The position numbers and the translations under genes are program-made. From positions 175,420,341 through 175,484,340 of the forward strand of contig OZ038378.1 of assembly GCA_964036045.1 (NCBI GenBank): a DNA stretch of 64,000 nucleotides, read 5' to 3'. A model generated the notes under the pieces. The model did not search any database. It was not told the origin of the DNA and was given only the letters and a program-made list of their open reading frames with translations. Each line of letters starts with the position of its first letter. Within the stretch, counting starts at the first letter, position 1. Shown here piece after piece: positions 58,201 through 64,000 of the stretch. The stretch is from Eutreptiella sp. 'Long Island Sound 2002'. Lineage: Eukaryota; Euglenozoa; Euglenophyceae; Eutreptiales; Eutreptiaceae.

Positions 58201-61200
58201 CCACCATGCACACTGCACCGTGCACACTGTGCACCGTGCACACTGTGCACCGTGCACACTGTGTAGTGCATGCCCCGTGCACCACAAGCTCTACATACAC
58301 TGTGCACGCTGCACACTGCACTTTGTATATTGTACAAGGCGCCTGGTGCACACTATACGACATGTGCTCCATGGACAGCACCCTACGCATTCTGCACAGT
58401 CCACTCTGTACCTTGTCCAATGTCCAAACGGGCCATTTTCAATGTTCTTTTCAACGTTTTGTGCACTGGAAAGAGGCAACGCGGACCTAATATATGTATG
58501 TAAAGATGTGTTTCACCATCTCAAAGGTCACTGTTGGGAAAACATATTTTCGCCTTCTTGGCCACAGGATCATTTCAAGGTTCAAGGTGTGTGTTAAATC
58601 CGGTCAACAAAGCTCAAACCATCCTAAAACCTTTTTAGCACCGCAAAGCCGAAATGCAATCTGTGAGCATCTGGCAATCTGGCAATTCCAGGCTGCTGGC
58701 CATGCAGGGATCAGAGACTGTGGGCGATCGCAGTGATCTAGCATTTGCAGCGCAGCGTTTGGTGCTCGAAGCCCCCCGCCTGTGGGTGCGTGCAGCGGTT
58801 CCCCGTGGCTGTGGCTTTGTGCCCTGGTCCCTCCCCCTGTGGGTCCTTTCAGAGGTAAGAGTGGGTCTGCCACAAAGCACTGGCGATGAGGACTTGATCC
58901 GTAGCAGCAAGGGTGTCCAGCGGCAGAGCCGGCACCTGCTCCGTTGGGCTGGCTGGCATCTGGGAAATTCTTTTTTTAAAGGTTTTTTTTTTAAGGTTTT
59001 CAACCCTTTTTTGGACCCTTTTTTGACCCCTTTGCAACCTGTTTTGGGAACTTGGACATGGGTCAAGAAGAGTTCAAGCCAGCCTAAACGCACCTTTTCA
59101 GGCACCCCAAGTGGTCTGGGGGCAATTTTGTCCAAAATATTTTTTGACGAGATTTTCCCCCGCAGGTGACTGCTGGTAACCCTGACCAAGTAATCCGCCA
59201 TCAAAATTTTGGCGGAATTTGAACCACCACAACAGAGTTCTGATTTTTCGCCATTTCACATGCACTGCCGCTGCTGCTCGCTTCTATTTGCTAAAAGGGG
59301 TAGCGGGATATAAAATTTTACTGGTTCCACCAGATTGGTGACCCTAGCCCTAACAAGACTGAATACTTAGCTTGCAGCACACTTGAAGAACATACACCAT
59401 CCACCAAGTATGCATAATGGTACCCCCCCCCCTTTTTGCAATCCCCCCCCCCCCCCCTTGCAATCCCCCCCCCTCTTGGGGGGGAACCGGCCTGACAAAA
59501 GGGGAGAGATTGCAAGGGGGGGGGGTACATGATGCAAGCAAACCCACACTTAGGTTAGCTGCCTCCGTTTGACCCTACACAACAAAGTGATTCATACCAC
59601 CGGAACGTTGTAACCCAGGGTTGGGGTTAGTATACGGATTTAGACTTTGCCTTACTGCAACCTTAAGTGCCCCCTTGCCTTCCACCCCCCTTCCCCCTTG
59701 GCTTCTTGCCCCCCCCCTAGCCACCTACCCCCACCCCACCTGCCCCACCGCATCCCCCCGTCCATGGAAACCACAGAAGTTCTTTGGTCCAATTGAGCCC
59801 TTTGGGGAGCCCCAGCCAGGGGGCCTTTCACCCCCCCCCCCCCCCTTGAGGTTGATAAACTGCCCACCCCAACAGTCTGTAGCCCTCTACAACCCTCTAC
59901 TACTTGAAAGCCTTGCTGCCCTGCAGTAGCTCAAAATACCCTGCCAAACACCCCGCCACCCGAGCAGTCCAAAAGCTCGGCAGCTCAGACACCCAGTTGT
60001 TCCGGGGCTGCTTGAAAACCTTGCTCCCGTGTAGCAACTCAAAAAGCGCTACAACTCTATGGCAGCTCAAAAACTGTGCTGCTCTGCCTGCCTCAAAGTC
60101 CTTCTCTCTGTGCTTGCTTAAAACCCTTCTGCCCTTGTGGGCTTTTCAGACGCCACAAAGCAACAGGGTTTGAGCAGCCACAGGGGGCTTTGGAGCCGAT
60201 GCAAAGCAGCAGCCACAGAGCGGCAGGCTTTCAATTGGCACCAGGCACCTCGGCGTTTGCATTGCCACAGAGCAGCAGGGTGTACAGGATGCAGGGTTTT
60301 GAGTTGCCACAGGGCAGTGGTGTTTGAGCTGCTACAGAGCGGAAGTTTCTGCAGCTGCCACATGAAGACAGGGCTTATGAGTTGCATCAGAGCACCAAGG
60401 TTTTGCAGTTGTCATAGAATAGCCCCCTCCGGTGCATCAGCGAAGTTTTTGTCTAGACCCCCCCCCCCAAAAAAAGGGGGATATGCATTATTTTTTGGGT
60501 ACAGCTTCCATGGTTGGTTGTCTTTTTTGCCGTGACCTTGTGATAGTATTGTACTTGGTTGTGTGTTTGTCATTTTTCCTAACACATTGCACGGTTTAAA
60601 GGAGTTGGAGTTTGTACCCCCCCCCCCTCTTTGTGTAAGCCACGCCCTTGTCCAAGCTACAGCGGGCATAGGGACTGTATTTATTGGGTACCTACTTTGA
60701 TTGGTTACAAATGTACTGCAGCCCACATAGCTTTGATTTTGGGGATATTAGTGTATTATATTCCCATGCAATCTTGTCTTTCTGAACCTGGGTGTCAACA
60801 GTAGGCGTAGGGACCATATTAATCTGGTACTTTGGCGTAGCTTATACAAAGGGTTGGGGGTAGGACTGCTGTGCGATTTTTCTTATTGTATTGTTGTAGG
60901 AAAAATACATCTGCGCATTGCATCAACATGCTTTCTCCGTTTCTCTCCCTCTCTCTCCTACCCCCGGCCCCCTGGGGCACCCTGAGCGGAAACCTGGGCC
61001 TGGGTTACAATTCCCAGACCAATGTAGTGGAGAGCACCCTCCGAATTTCTAGATCCTGGAATGACTACATGTGAACGCTGTCAGCATTGGCAGGGAAGAT
61101 CGCGCCAAGGGGGGCAGTCGCGGGAATCCTGAGCAATGGGACATGCATTCCATTCTCACCACAAAATTGCCCCCCCCCCCACACACACAAACCTGGACGA

Positions 61201-63434
61201 TCACAAAGACATGGCACTGGACACCGGTTGTACCCCAAGGCAACCTACAAGCCTTCATGGAACAGCCTCCTGCCTGTTTGCCCTGTCCCTGTGCTGTCAG
61301 CTGTATGGTGCGGCACTGGTGCTGGTTCAAAAGCGGCAAAGTCCACAAGATACCTGTTGCTCTTGAAATGAAGAGCAAAGAGCCTTGCGTCTTTGGTCCT
61401 CCAGGCCCTGAGATTGCCATCTACAGGACGGGTGGGGCCTTGGTCCAAGCGGGTGACCCCCGACCCCCTTCAACCCCTTTCCCATCCCTCCATTTTGAAA
61501 GATAGTGCATACCCAACAGTTTGGAGGTGCCTGCCACATCTTCCCCATCATCCCCCCCCCCCCCCCGCTGACCAAAACACGTTCGGACCCACAGAGGGTC
61601 AGAATGAGCAGTGGCGAGAGGCCAATAGGCGCCGCCAAAGGCAAACAACCTAATACCGAGGCCTTGTGCCACCCCCGCCCCCCCCGCCGACCAACCGGCA
61701 GATCTACTTAGCCTTTGTGGGAGCCTCCCCACATGAGGTCCCCCCTGCAAGGTTTGAAAGATATTACCACAGACGGTAGATGGTGTGTAGGACCCCCCCC
61801 CCCCCTTGCAGCCCCTTTGTAAACCCGCCCCTGCACCCCCAACCCAATTGCTGGACAACCCACCCACCCATCCACATGTGGAGGATTCCCTCCTCAAAAG
61901 GCGAACAAGTACTCACACCTGGAAGTACCAACCGGCATACTCCCTCAGCCTTGATGGCACGCGCCCCCAGTCGCCGTGGTGCCATCTATCGGCCTCTGGG
62001 CTTGCTCTCGCGAAAGACCGGCCATGGCTCTCACTACCCTCCGCCCTGTCTTTGCTCAGGATGCCAAAACCCTGATCCTCCCAGACTCCATGCAGCTCCT
62101 GCCGCTGCTGCTCTGCGCCGCCTTCAAGAATCCCGTGCTGCGCTGCAACACGGAAGGGGTTGACCCCGACGAGCGCGCGGCGCATCACATGCGGGCCATG
62201 ACAACTCCAGTGGCGGCCAGTCTGCGCTTCCACTGCCCGGCGATCTACGATGTGATTGCCACCCTGGAGGAGGGCACGCCCCAGCTGCTGTCGGTGAACG
62301 GTCGCGAGACGCTGTCGCCCACGAAGATCCTGCTCATCGACAACAGCTGGCAGCATCTATTTTGGATTGGGCGACGGGTGGCCCCGCAGGTGAGTGCGTC
62401 TGCTGTGCCCTGACCTGCACGTTGCGTCCATCCGCCTATTGCGAGTTCTCCCCATTGTGGTGAATCCCTTACGGTAGGGCTTGTGGCCATATGGATTCCT
62501 TTCTCCAATTTGGGGACCACATTGAGGTGGGGATTATGTAGCCATGTTGAAACCACCTTCTTCTGGTTCCCCATTTTCGATCCCCCGATATGGCATGGGT
62601 GATGTAGCCAGACGAATCCCCCCCTGGAAACCCGATACGGTGTGGGTTTTGTAGCCATTTGTACCTCCCTGCTCTAGAGAACCCAACATGGGAATGGTTC
62701 TGGACAGTACTAGTGACAATCAGGGTGAGATCTGGCACATCCCCTCCGAGTGAAGTGCGACAGATCGCCGTGGCTTCGGCGCCCTGTTTCCGATAGAATT
62801 TTGCCCGCTGGCCACACGCAGCCACCCCAAAGCATCATCAGACGTCTCTGGGAGCCCTGTGTGATGCAGTGCCAACAATTGTAAAAGGGCTGCTGCGGAA
62901 GAAAGTGTTGCTCTTCCAAAAGCCCGGGAGAGCGCCGAGCAACGGACACATGAGCTTTGGTGGACGCCGCCGGATGCGGCTACAACCAAAAGTTGTAGCG
63001 GCATACGGCAGCATCCGGTGGAGAAGTGCCCTCGTATCTTGCGGCCTATGGTTTGCAGGGCGCTGGCGTCTCGTCTGCTCCCCCCCTTCCCCCCCTCCCG
63101 GTCTCCCTTAAGACAGGTCTGATGTGACTCCCCCCCGAGCCGGCCCCCACCGCGCGCCCCTTCGCAGCATTTGGACGCGGTTTTCGGAGTCGAGTCCTCG
63201 GAGGACGCGAAAGAGGTCGTGGCCGAGAACATCCAGAACCAGGCGCTCTGGGACCTGCTGCGGCACCTGGAGTCCCCCAAGACCTCGTGGCAATTCCCAA
63301 CCACCACCATCATCCGCGCCGGCGTGTCGCCCCTGGAGCGCCTCATGCTGCGCGGCCTGATCGAGGACGAGCTCGCGAGCACCGTGAGCTACAGCAACTT
63401 CTTGGGGCAGCTGCACCGTCTGATTCTGGCCTAA
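33103..63434 (+). CDS. SEC24: SEC24, COPII vesicle coat cargo-binding subunit
   Basis: SEC24 pairs with SEC23 in the inner COPII coat and selects cargo at ER exit sites. I resolve 15 exons: 33103-33984, 36592-36782, 39823-39933, 41063-41156, 43085-43310, 47890-48071, 49499-49686, 50115-50214, 51569-51676, 53113-53306, 54388-54476, 56153-56248, 57580-57691, 62060-62389 and 63168-63434. All joins agree in phase except between 51676 and 53113, where a micro-exon of length 1 mod 3 is needed, or an acceptor at 53130 is used. Predicted length is about 1056 aa. Order: Pro/Gln-rich disordered N-terminus (1-294); zinc finger with C393, C396, C415, C418; Sec23/Sec24 trunk; beta-sandwich; helical domain; gelsolin-like end. 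The start gives [16 protein letters not shown]. The family segment just before the zinc finger (usually CSPEYMR-like) is not visible, so one exon may be missing between 33984 and 39823. Coding DNA is about a tenth of the gene. Confidence 0.9.
33205..33478 (+). repeat. 39-bp coding minisatellite in SEC24 exon 1
   Basis: Roughly seven units of ATGCAGCCCCCACCCATGCA plus GCCTGGGCAGCCAGGCCAG-like sequence, with two units encoding MPPPP in place of MQPPP. Near-identity of central units suggests recent expansion. Confidence 0.85.
34365..34655 (+). repeat. Tandem duplication of about 175 bp
   Basis: ATGTCCAAACAAGTGT...AGCACATTGTGAG...CCTTGAAAATG at 34397-34480 recurs as ATGTCCAAAGAAGTGT...AGCCCACTTTGAG...CCTTGAAAATG at 34559-34641. 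The copies are clearly diverged. Confidence 0.65.
35120..35395 (+). other. RS-domain-like open frame inside SEC24 intron 1
   Basis: Reads [19 protein letters not shown], then [20 protein letters not shown], resembling the Arg/Ser-Pro tail of splicing regulators. No RNA-binding domain is visible nearby and no pair of splice sites joins it in frame to SEC24. It could be a cassette exon, a nested gene fragment or chance. Confidence 0.35.
35628..35770 (+). repeat. 21-bp degenerate minisatellite R4 (six units)
   Basis: Units start with CCCA or CCTC and carry GCCGTCGGTTAG-like ends: CCCATACCCGCCATCGGTTG, CCCACGATTGGTGTCGGTTA, CCTAAGACTGCTGTCAATTG and so on, with a near-constant 21-base period. Related motifs occur at 1335-1402, 21925-21960, 49355-49440, 51098-51245, 52672-52745 and 63555-63690. 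Confidence 0.75.
36592..36782 (+). CDS. SEC24: SEC24 exon 2
   Basis: Acceptor GCTCCAG, phase 0, opens [20 protein letters not shown] and continues through [19 protein letters not shown]. The donor GTATGG leaves two bases, matching the next acceptor. This stretch is less conserved, so its boundaries rest on phase and on the open frame. Confidence 0.6.
37095..37213 (+). repeat. Dispersed repeat R2, copy 2, with (CTC)n tail
   Basis: Second copy of the repeat at 21410-21520. The terminal (CTC)n run (37171-37213) has about 14 uninterrupted units. Confidence 0.8.
37484..37640 (+). repeat. 28-bp minisatellite
   Basis: Five to six units of the GGTTGTTTGGTTGAGCGAGA + CACCATTT type. Some are shortened. 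Confidence 0.8.
38120..38195 (+). repeat. Dispersed repeat R5, copy 1
   Basis: ACCGAGCTGGGT, GTCGAGGTTTTACA and ACGTTTTAGC match ACCGAGCTGGGT, GTGGAGGTTTTACA and CATTTTGTTAGC at 39020-39100. Confidence 0.65.
39020..39100 (+). repeat. Dispersed repeat R5, copy 2
   Basis: About 900 bp from copy 1, same orientation, both in SEC24 intron 2. Confidence 0.65.
39823..39933 (+). CDS. SEC24: SEC24 exon 3
   Basis: Reads [20 protein letters not shown] and ends VIRCTK with a GTATGT donor inside the Lys codon. It matches the conserved segment just before and into the zinc finger. Confidence 0.85.
40010..40064 (+). repeat. (GTGCA)n microsatellite
   Basis: Perfect run of about eight GTGCA units grading into GTGGA units, flanked by related G-rich sequence from 39960 to 40100. 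Confidence 0.85.
40239..40331 (+). repeat. Compound (CT)n(GT)n microsatellite
   Basis: CT units with a few breaks, followed by about 13 GT units. Confidence 0.9.
41063..41156 (+). CDS. SEC24: SEC24 exon 4: zinc finger
   Basis: Reads [15 protein letters not shown] and [13 protein letters not shown]. Joined to exon 3 it gives C-x2-C-x18-C-x2-C, the family's zinc site. The donor GTATCG is in phase 0. Confidence 0.9.
41885..42243 (+). repeat. Dispersed repeat R1, copy 2
   Basis: Second copy of R1, in SEC24 intron 4. It carries two successive CACCAACYACTGGG units about 75 bases apart and ends at GGAATGTCACACAGG. Confidence 0.8.
42281..42480 (+). repeat. Second copy of the GGCGCC / CTCAGCACC repeat
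   Basis: Order of words as at 2366-2610: GATTGGGCC, TTTTCTTCCGGGCCTTC, GGCGCC twice, AACTCAGCACC with a G run and CCCCCC. It starts only some 40 bases after R1 copy 2 ends. Confidence 0.75.
42541..42612 (+). repeat. Exact 36-bp tandem duplication
   Basis: GAGCCATGCTCGTTCCTGGG plus AGATGATGAAGACCCG occurs twice head to tail with no mismatch. This is a very recent event or an assembly slip. Confidence 0.95.
43085..43310 (+). CDS. SEC24: SEC24 exon 5: start of trunk domain
   Basis: Opens [20 protein letters not shown] and continues to [31 protein letters not shown] and HVNALPG. The EYM-RP and DVS-AV-SGM motifs are diagnostic for SEC24. Confidence 0.95.
43320..43410 (+). repeat. 25-bp pyrimidine-rich minisatellite R6, block 1
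   Basis: Units of the TGGTCAATCCTCCCCTCTCT type begin directly after exon 5. Further blocks lie at 43740-43905 and 46865-47095, in the same intron. Confidence 0.75.
43740..43905 (+). repeat. Minisatellite R6, block 2
   Basis: Six or seven units with TTATGGTCAAT and CCCTCTTT words at a period of about 25 bases. Confidence 0.75.
44073..44200 (+). repeat. Three-unit tandem repeat of about 47 bp
   Basis: GGGCTCCAAGGGC recurs at about 44077, 44128 and 44174, each followed by a related stretch ending GTGGCACA or GTGCCACA. Confidence 0.75.
44580..46745 (+). mobile_element. Possible degenerate retroelement-like unit with CCCH zinc finger, ending in R1
   Basis: This A/C-rich block stands out from the surrounding intron. 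Successive overlapping open frames run from 45283 to 46910, with shifts near 45580 and 46260. The first carries [18 protein letters not shown] (45451-45498), a C-x5-C-x4-C-x3-H zinc finger of the Nab2/ZC3H14 spacing. Later frames are very hydrophilic (Arg, Gln, Gly). The block ends with R1 copy 3, whose end is shared with two shorter copies elsewhere; a common 3' end with variable 5' ends is typical of retrotransposed copies. I see no reverse transcriptase or nuclease and no target-site duplication, so the type is unproven. Confidence 0.4.
46385..46740 (+). repeat. Dispersed repeat R1, copy 3
   Basis: Closest to copy 2, with paired CCAACTACTGGG units. Ends at GGAATGTCACACAGG, then an 18-base G run (46737-46754). 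Confidence 0.8.
46865..47095 (+). repeat. Minisatellite R6, block 3
   Basis: Nine or more units with GGTCAATC and CCCCTCT words at a period of about 25 bases. Both C-run length and unit length vary. Confidence 0.8.
47890..48071 (+). CDS. SEC24: SEC24 exon 6: trunk
   Basis: Two bases complete Gly, then [20 protein letters not shown] and [12 protein letters not shown]. The [11 protein letters not shown] motif is a SEC24 hallmark. Donor GTTTGT in phase 0. The preceding intron (43311-47889) is the longest in the gene. Confidence 0.93.
49499..49686 (+). CDS. SEC24: SEC24 exon 7: trunk
   Basis: Opens [18 protein letters not shown], then [20 protein letters not shown] and [11 protein letters not shown], matching the conserved FGPAL-x-GGK-x-P-GVG pattern. 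Confidence 0.93.
50115..50214 (+). CDS. SEC24: SEC24 exon 8: trunk
   Basis: One base completes Arg, giving [20 protein letters not shown] and [14 protein letters not shown], the conserved stretch with LYGTDKE. Donor GTCTGT. Confidence 0.93.
51569..51676 (+). CDS. SEC24: SEC24 exon 9: trunk
   Basis: Opens [20 protein letters not shown], then [16 protein letters not shown]. Matches the family's VDLF-x-YxD-x-TGGQ-x-YY pattern. Donor GTAGGT in phase 0. Confidence 0.93.
53113..53306 (+). CDS. SEC24: SEC24 exon 10: beta-sandwich
   Basis: Reads [20 protein letters not shown] and [16 protein letters not shown]. The acceptor TTTCCTCAG at 53112 gives phase 2, which does not match exon 9. An acceptor at 53129 (ACCAG) would fit but drops DRGDDQ. 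A very small exon between 51677 and 53112 is the likelier answer. Confidence 0.88.
53350..53835 (+). repeat. Dispersed repeat R3, copy 2 (interrupted)
   Basis: GTGGAAAGCACCCTCGGAAC and TTCATGGTCCGGGA near 53394-53425, then after about 320 bases CAAAAGACATGGCACTGGAC and ACCGGTTGTACTC. The middle part differs from other copies. Confidence 0.6.
54388..54476 (+). CDS. SEC24: SEC24 exon 11: beta-sandwich
   Basis: Opens [20 protein letters not shown], then LYTHVSGQR with donor GTATTG after two bases. [15 protein letters not shown] is strongly conserved in SEC24. Confidence 0.93.
55690..55970 (+). repeat. Dispersed repeat R3, copy 3
   Basis: TGTACAACCTC, GTTGGAGAGTGCCCTCCGAA, GGGAACGACT, then after a stretch CAAAGCACTGGACACCGGTT. 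Plus orientation as in the other copies. Confidence 0.7.
56153..56248 (+). CDS. SEC24: SEC24 exon 12: start of helical domain
   Basis: Completes Arg and reads [20 protein letters not shown], then a Trp-containing helix. RRIRVHT is invariant-like in SEC24. The donor (GTCTCG) was chosen because it restores phase with exon 13. Confidence 0.88.
57580..57691 (+). CDS. SEC24: SEC24 exon 13: helical domain
   Basis: Opens [20 protein letters not shown], then [17 protein letters not shown]. Acceptor GCACATCAG, donor GTCTGT. Confidence 0.88.
57780..58000 (+). repeat. Degenerate 10-bp minisatellite, GCCCTCTACA-type
   Basis: About 20 imperfect units of CAGCCCTCTACA-like sequence start some 90 bases after exon 13. 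Confidence 0.8.
58136..58330 (+). repeat. GCACACTGTGCACC-type minisatellite
   Basis: Units of 11-14 bases around the palindromic core GTGCAC. Longer palindromes such as GTGCACACTGTGCAC could form hairpins. Confidence 0.85.
59420..59528. repeat. Foldback with C-run/G-run arms
   Basis: GTAC plus a C run, T's and TTGCAATC (59420-59442) faces GATTGCAA plus a G run and GTAC (59508-59528). The arms match apart from a few extra T. The interior holds another TTGCAATC with C runs. Confidence 0.8.
59895..60420. repeat. Head-to-head minisatellite of about 28-30 bp units
   Basis: Left half (59895-60150) has units like GGCAGCTCAAAAACTGTGCT. Right half (60150-60420) has reverse-complement units like GCAGGGTTTTGAGTTGCCAC. 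Orientation flips near 60150, giving an imperfect long inverted array. Confidence 0.75.
60990..61265 (+). repeat. Dispersed repeat R3, copy 4
   Basis: GGTTACAATTCCC, GTGGAGAGCACCCTCCGAAT, CTGGAATGAC, a C run and CATGGCACTGGACACCGGTT. The end is almost identical to copies 2 and 3. Confidence 0.75.
62060..62389 (+). CDS. SEC24: SEC24 exon 14: helical and gelsolin-like domains
   Basis: Acceptor TTTGCTCAG, phase 0, opens [20 protein letters not shown]. It continues [26 protein letters not shown], and [20 protein letters not shown], the gelsolin-fold strand pattern (IDDGx-x-LWIGR) of SEC24. Donor GTGAGT. Confidence 0.95.
63168..63434 (+). CDS. SEC24: SEC24 terminal exon
   Basis: Acceptor TTCGCAG, phase 0, opens [20 protein letters not shown]. 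It ends with a [17 protein letters not shown]-terminus, matching the family's MSYVDFLxHLHRxI end. TAA at 63432-63434. Confidence 0.95.
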   Translation, partial: HLDAVFGVESSEDAKEVVAENIQNQALWDLLRHLESPKTSWQFPTTTIIRAGVSPLERLMLRGLIEDELASTVSYSNFLGQLHRLILA

Positions 63435-64000
63435 ACCGGGGCTGGACGGCCGCATGTGCGGGACGGGCGCGGTGGCGTTGGGCAGGAGGCAGCGCCTTCT
63501 GTTGGAGTCGAGTCCTGTTGTATTGTGCGCAAGGGGACGCGTGTTGTGGAGTGCCGGCCTGGCGAGTTACCGACGGCGGTTGGCGTCAATCGACGGCGGC
63601 TGGCGGACGGCGGCCGCTGATATGAGCGCCGGTGGTGGTTTGGCGACGGCAGTTGTTAGCCGGTGGCGTTGGGAGTGACGGCAGTTGGGAGGTAATTGTG
63701 TGGGAATCGCGGTGCCGGAGGTCTTTTATTATTTTTTGTCAGAGAACGCGCTGGTGGAGTGGGAGGATGGGCGGTGCAGTGTTGGCAGGCCCCGAGCGAC
63801 TGTTGCGGCGTCTCCCGCCTCCCTCAGCCATTACCGCCTCACGAGCTCACCTCGGGCGGTCGGCGCTCAGGTACCCCAGCCCTGGTTTGGCCTGCCGCCC
63901 TGCCCATTATGAGTCCCGTGTAGTGTCACTGCACCGCGGCACATCCATCTTATCAGAGGGGGTGGGAGGGGGGGGGGTCGATGGAACCTCAACCTTCAAC
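63435..64000. other. 3' flank of SEC24
   Basis: Contains GACGGCGGTTGGCG-type motifs of R4 (63555-63690) and a final G run (63970-63978). No AATAAA is visible in this stretch, so the polyadenylation signal is either non-canonical or outside the window. No further gene is seen. Confidence 0.5.

Overview
The window is nuclear DNA of a eukaryote, most likely a unicellular protist or alga. It carries spliceosomal genes with clean GT-AG introns, ranging from about 40 bp to more than 4.5 kb, and conserved eukaryotic proteins. I see no operons, rRNA, tRNA or CRISPR. I cannot name the lineage. Homopolymeric C (or G) runs of about 9-18 bases recur every 1-2 kb, and many families of short tandem and dispersed repeats fill the introns and intergenic DNA.

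Layout. (1) 1-1624: left-edge repeats, including a two-copy permuted repeat and a 21-bp tandem array. (2) 1625-3448, plus strand: the membrane part of a TRP-type cation channel in two phase-compatible exons; its N-terminal part is not visible. (3) 3449-11789: no gene I can identify. From about 5.7 kb the DNA is visibly more A+T-rich, up to about 17.5 kb. (4) 11790-12943, minus strand: a short CDC37-type Hsp90 co-chaperone in four exons, predicted 266 aa. (5) 16658-28571, plus strand: eight exons whose phases all agree (415 codons including the stop), probably the 3' part of an unrecognised gene. (6) 33103-63434, plus strand: a SEC24 COPII-coat gene about 30 kb long. I resolve 15 exons (about 1056 aa) from the start codon to the stop. 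Its introns hold most of the repeats, including a degenerate element with a CCCH zinc-finger reading frame, three copies of its 3'-end repeat (two inside SEC24 introns, one in an intron of gene 5), several minisatellites and foldback structures.

The genes do not form a pathway. SEC24 selects cargo for ER-to-Golgi vesicles, CDC37 delivers kinases to Hsp90 and the TRP channel conducts cations. The most unusual content is structural: repeat families with a 21-bp period, foldbacks with C/G-run loops, a head-to-head minisatellite at 59.9-60.4 kb, and SEC24 being roughly 90% intron. I found no convincing new enzymatic or defence system. Exon coordinates were worked out by hand from splice sites and reading-phase agreement.
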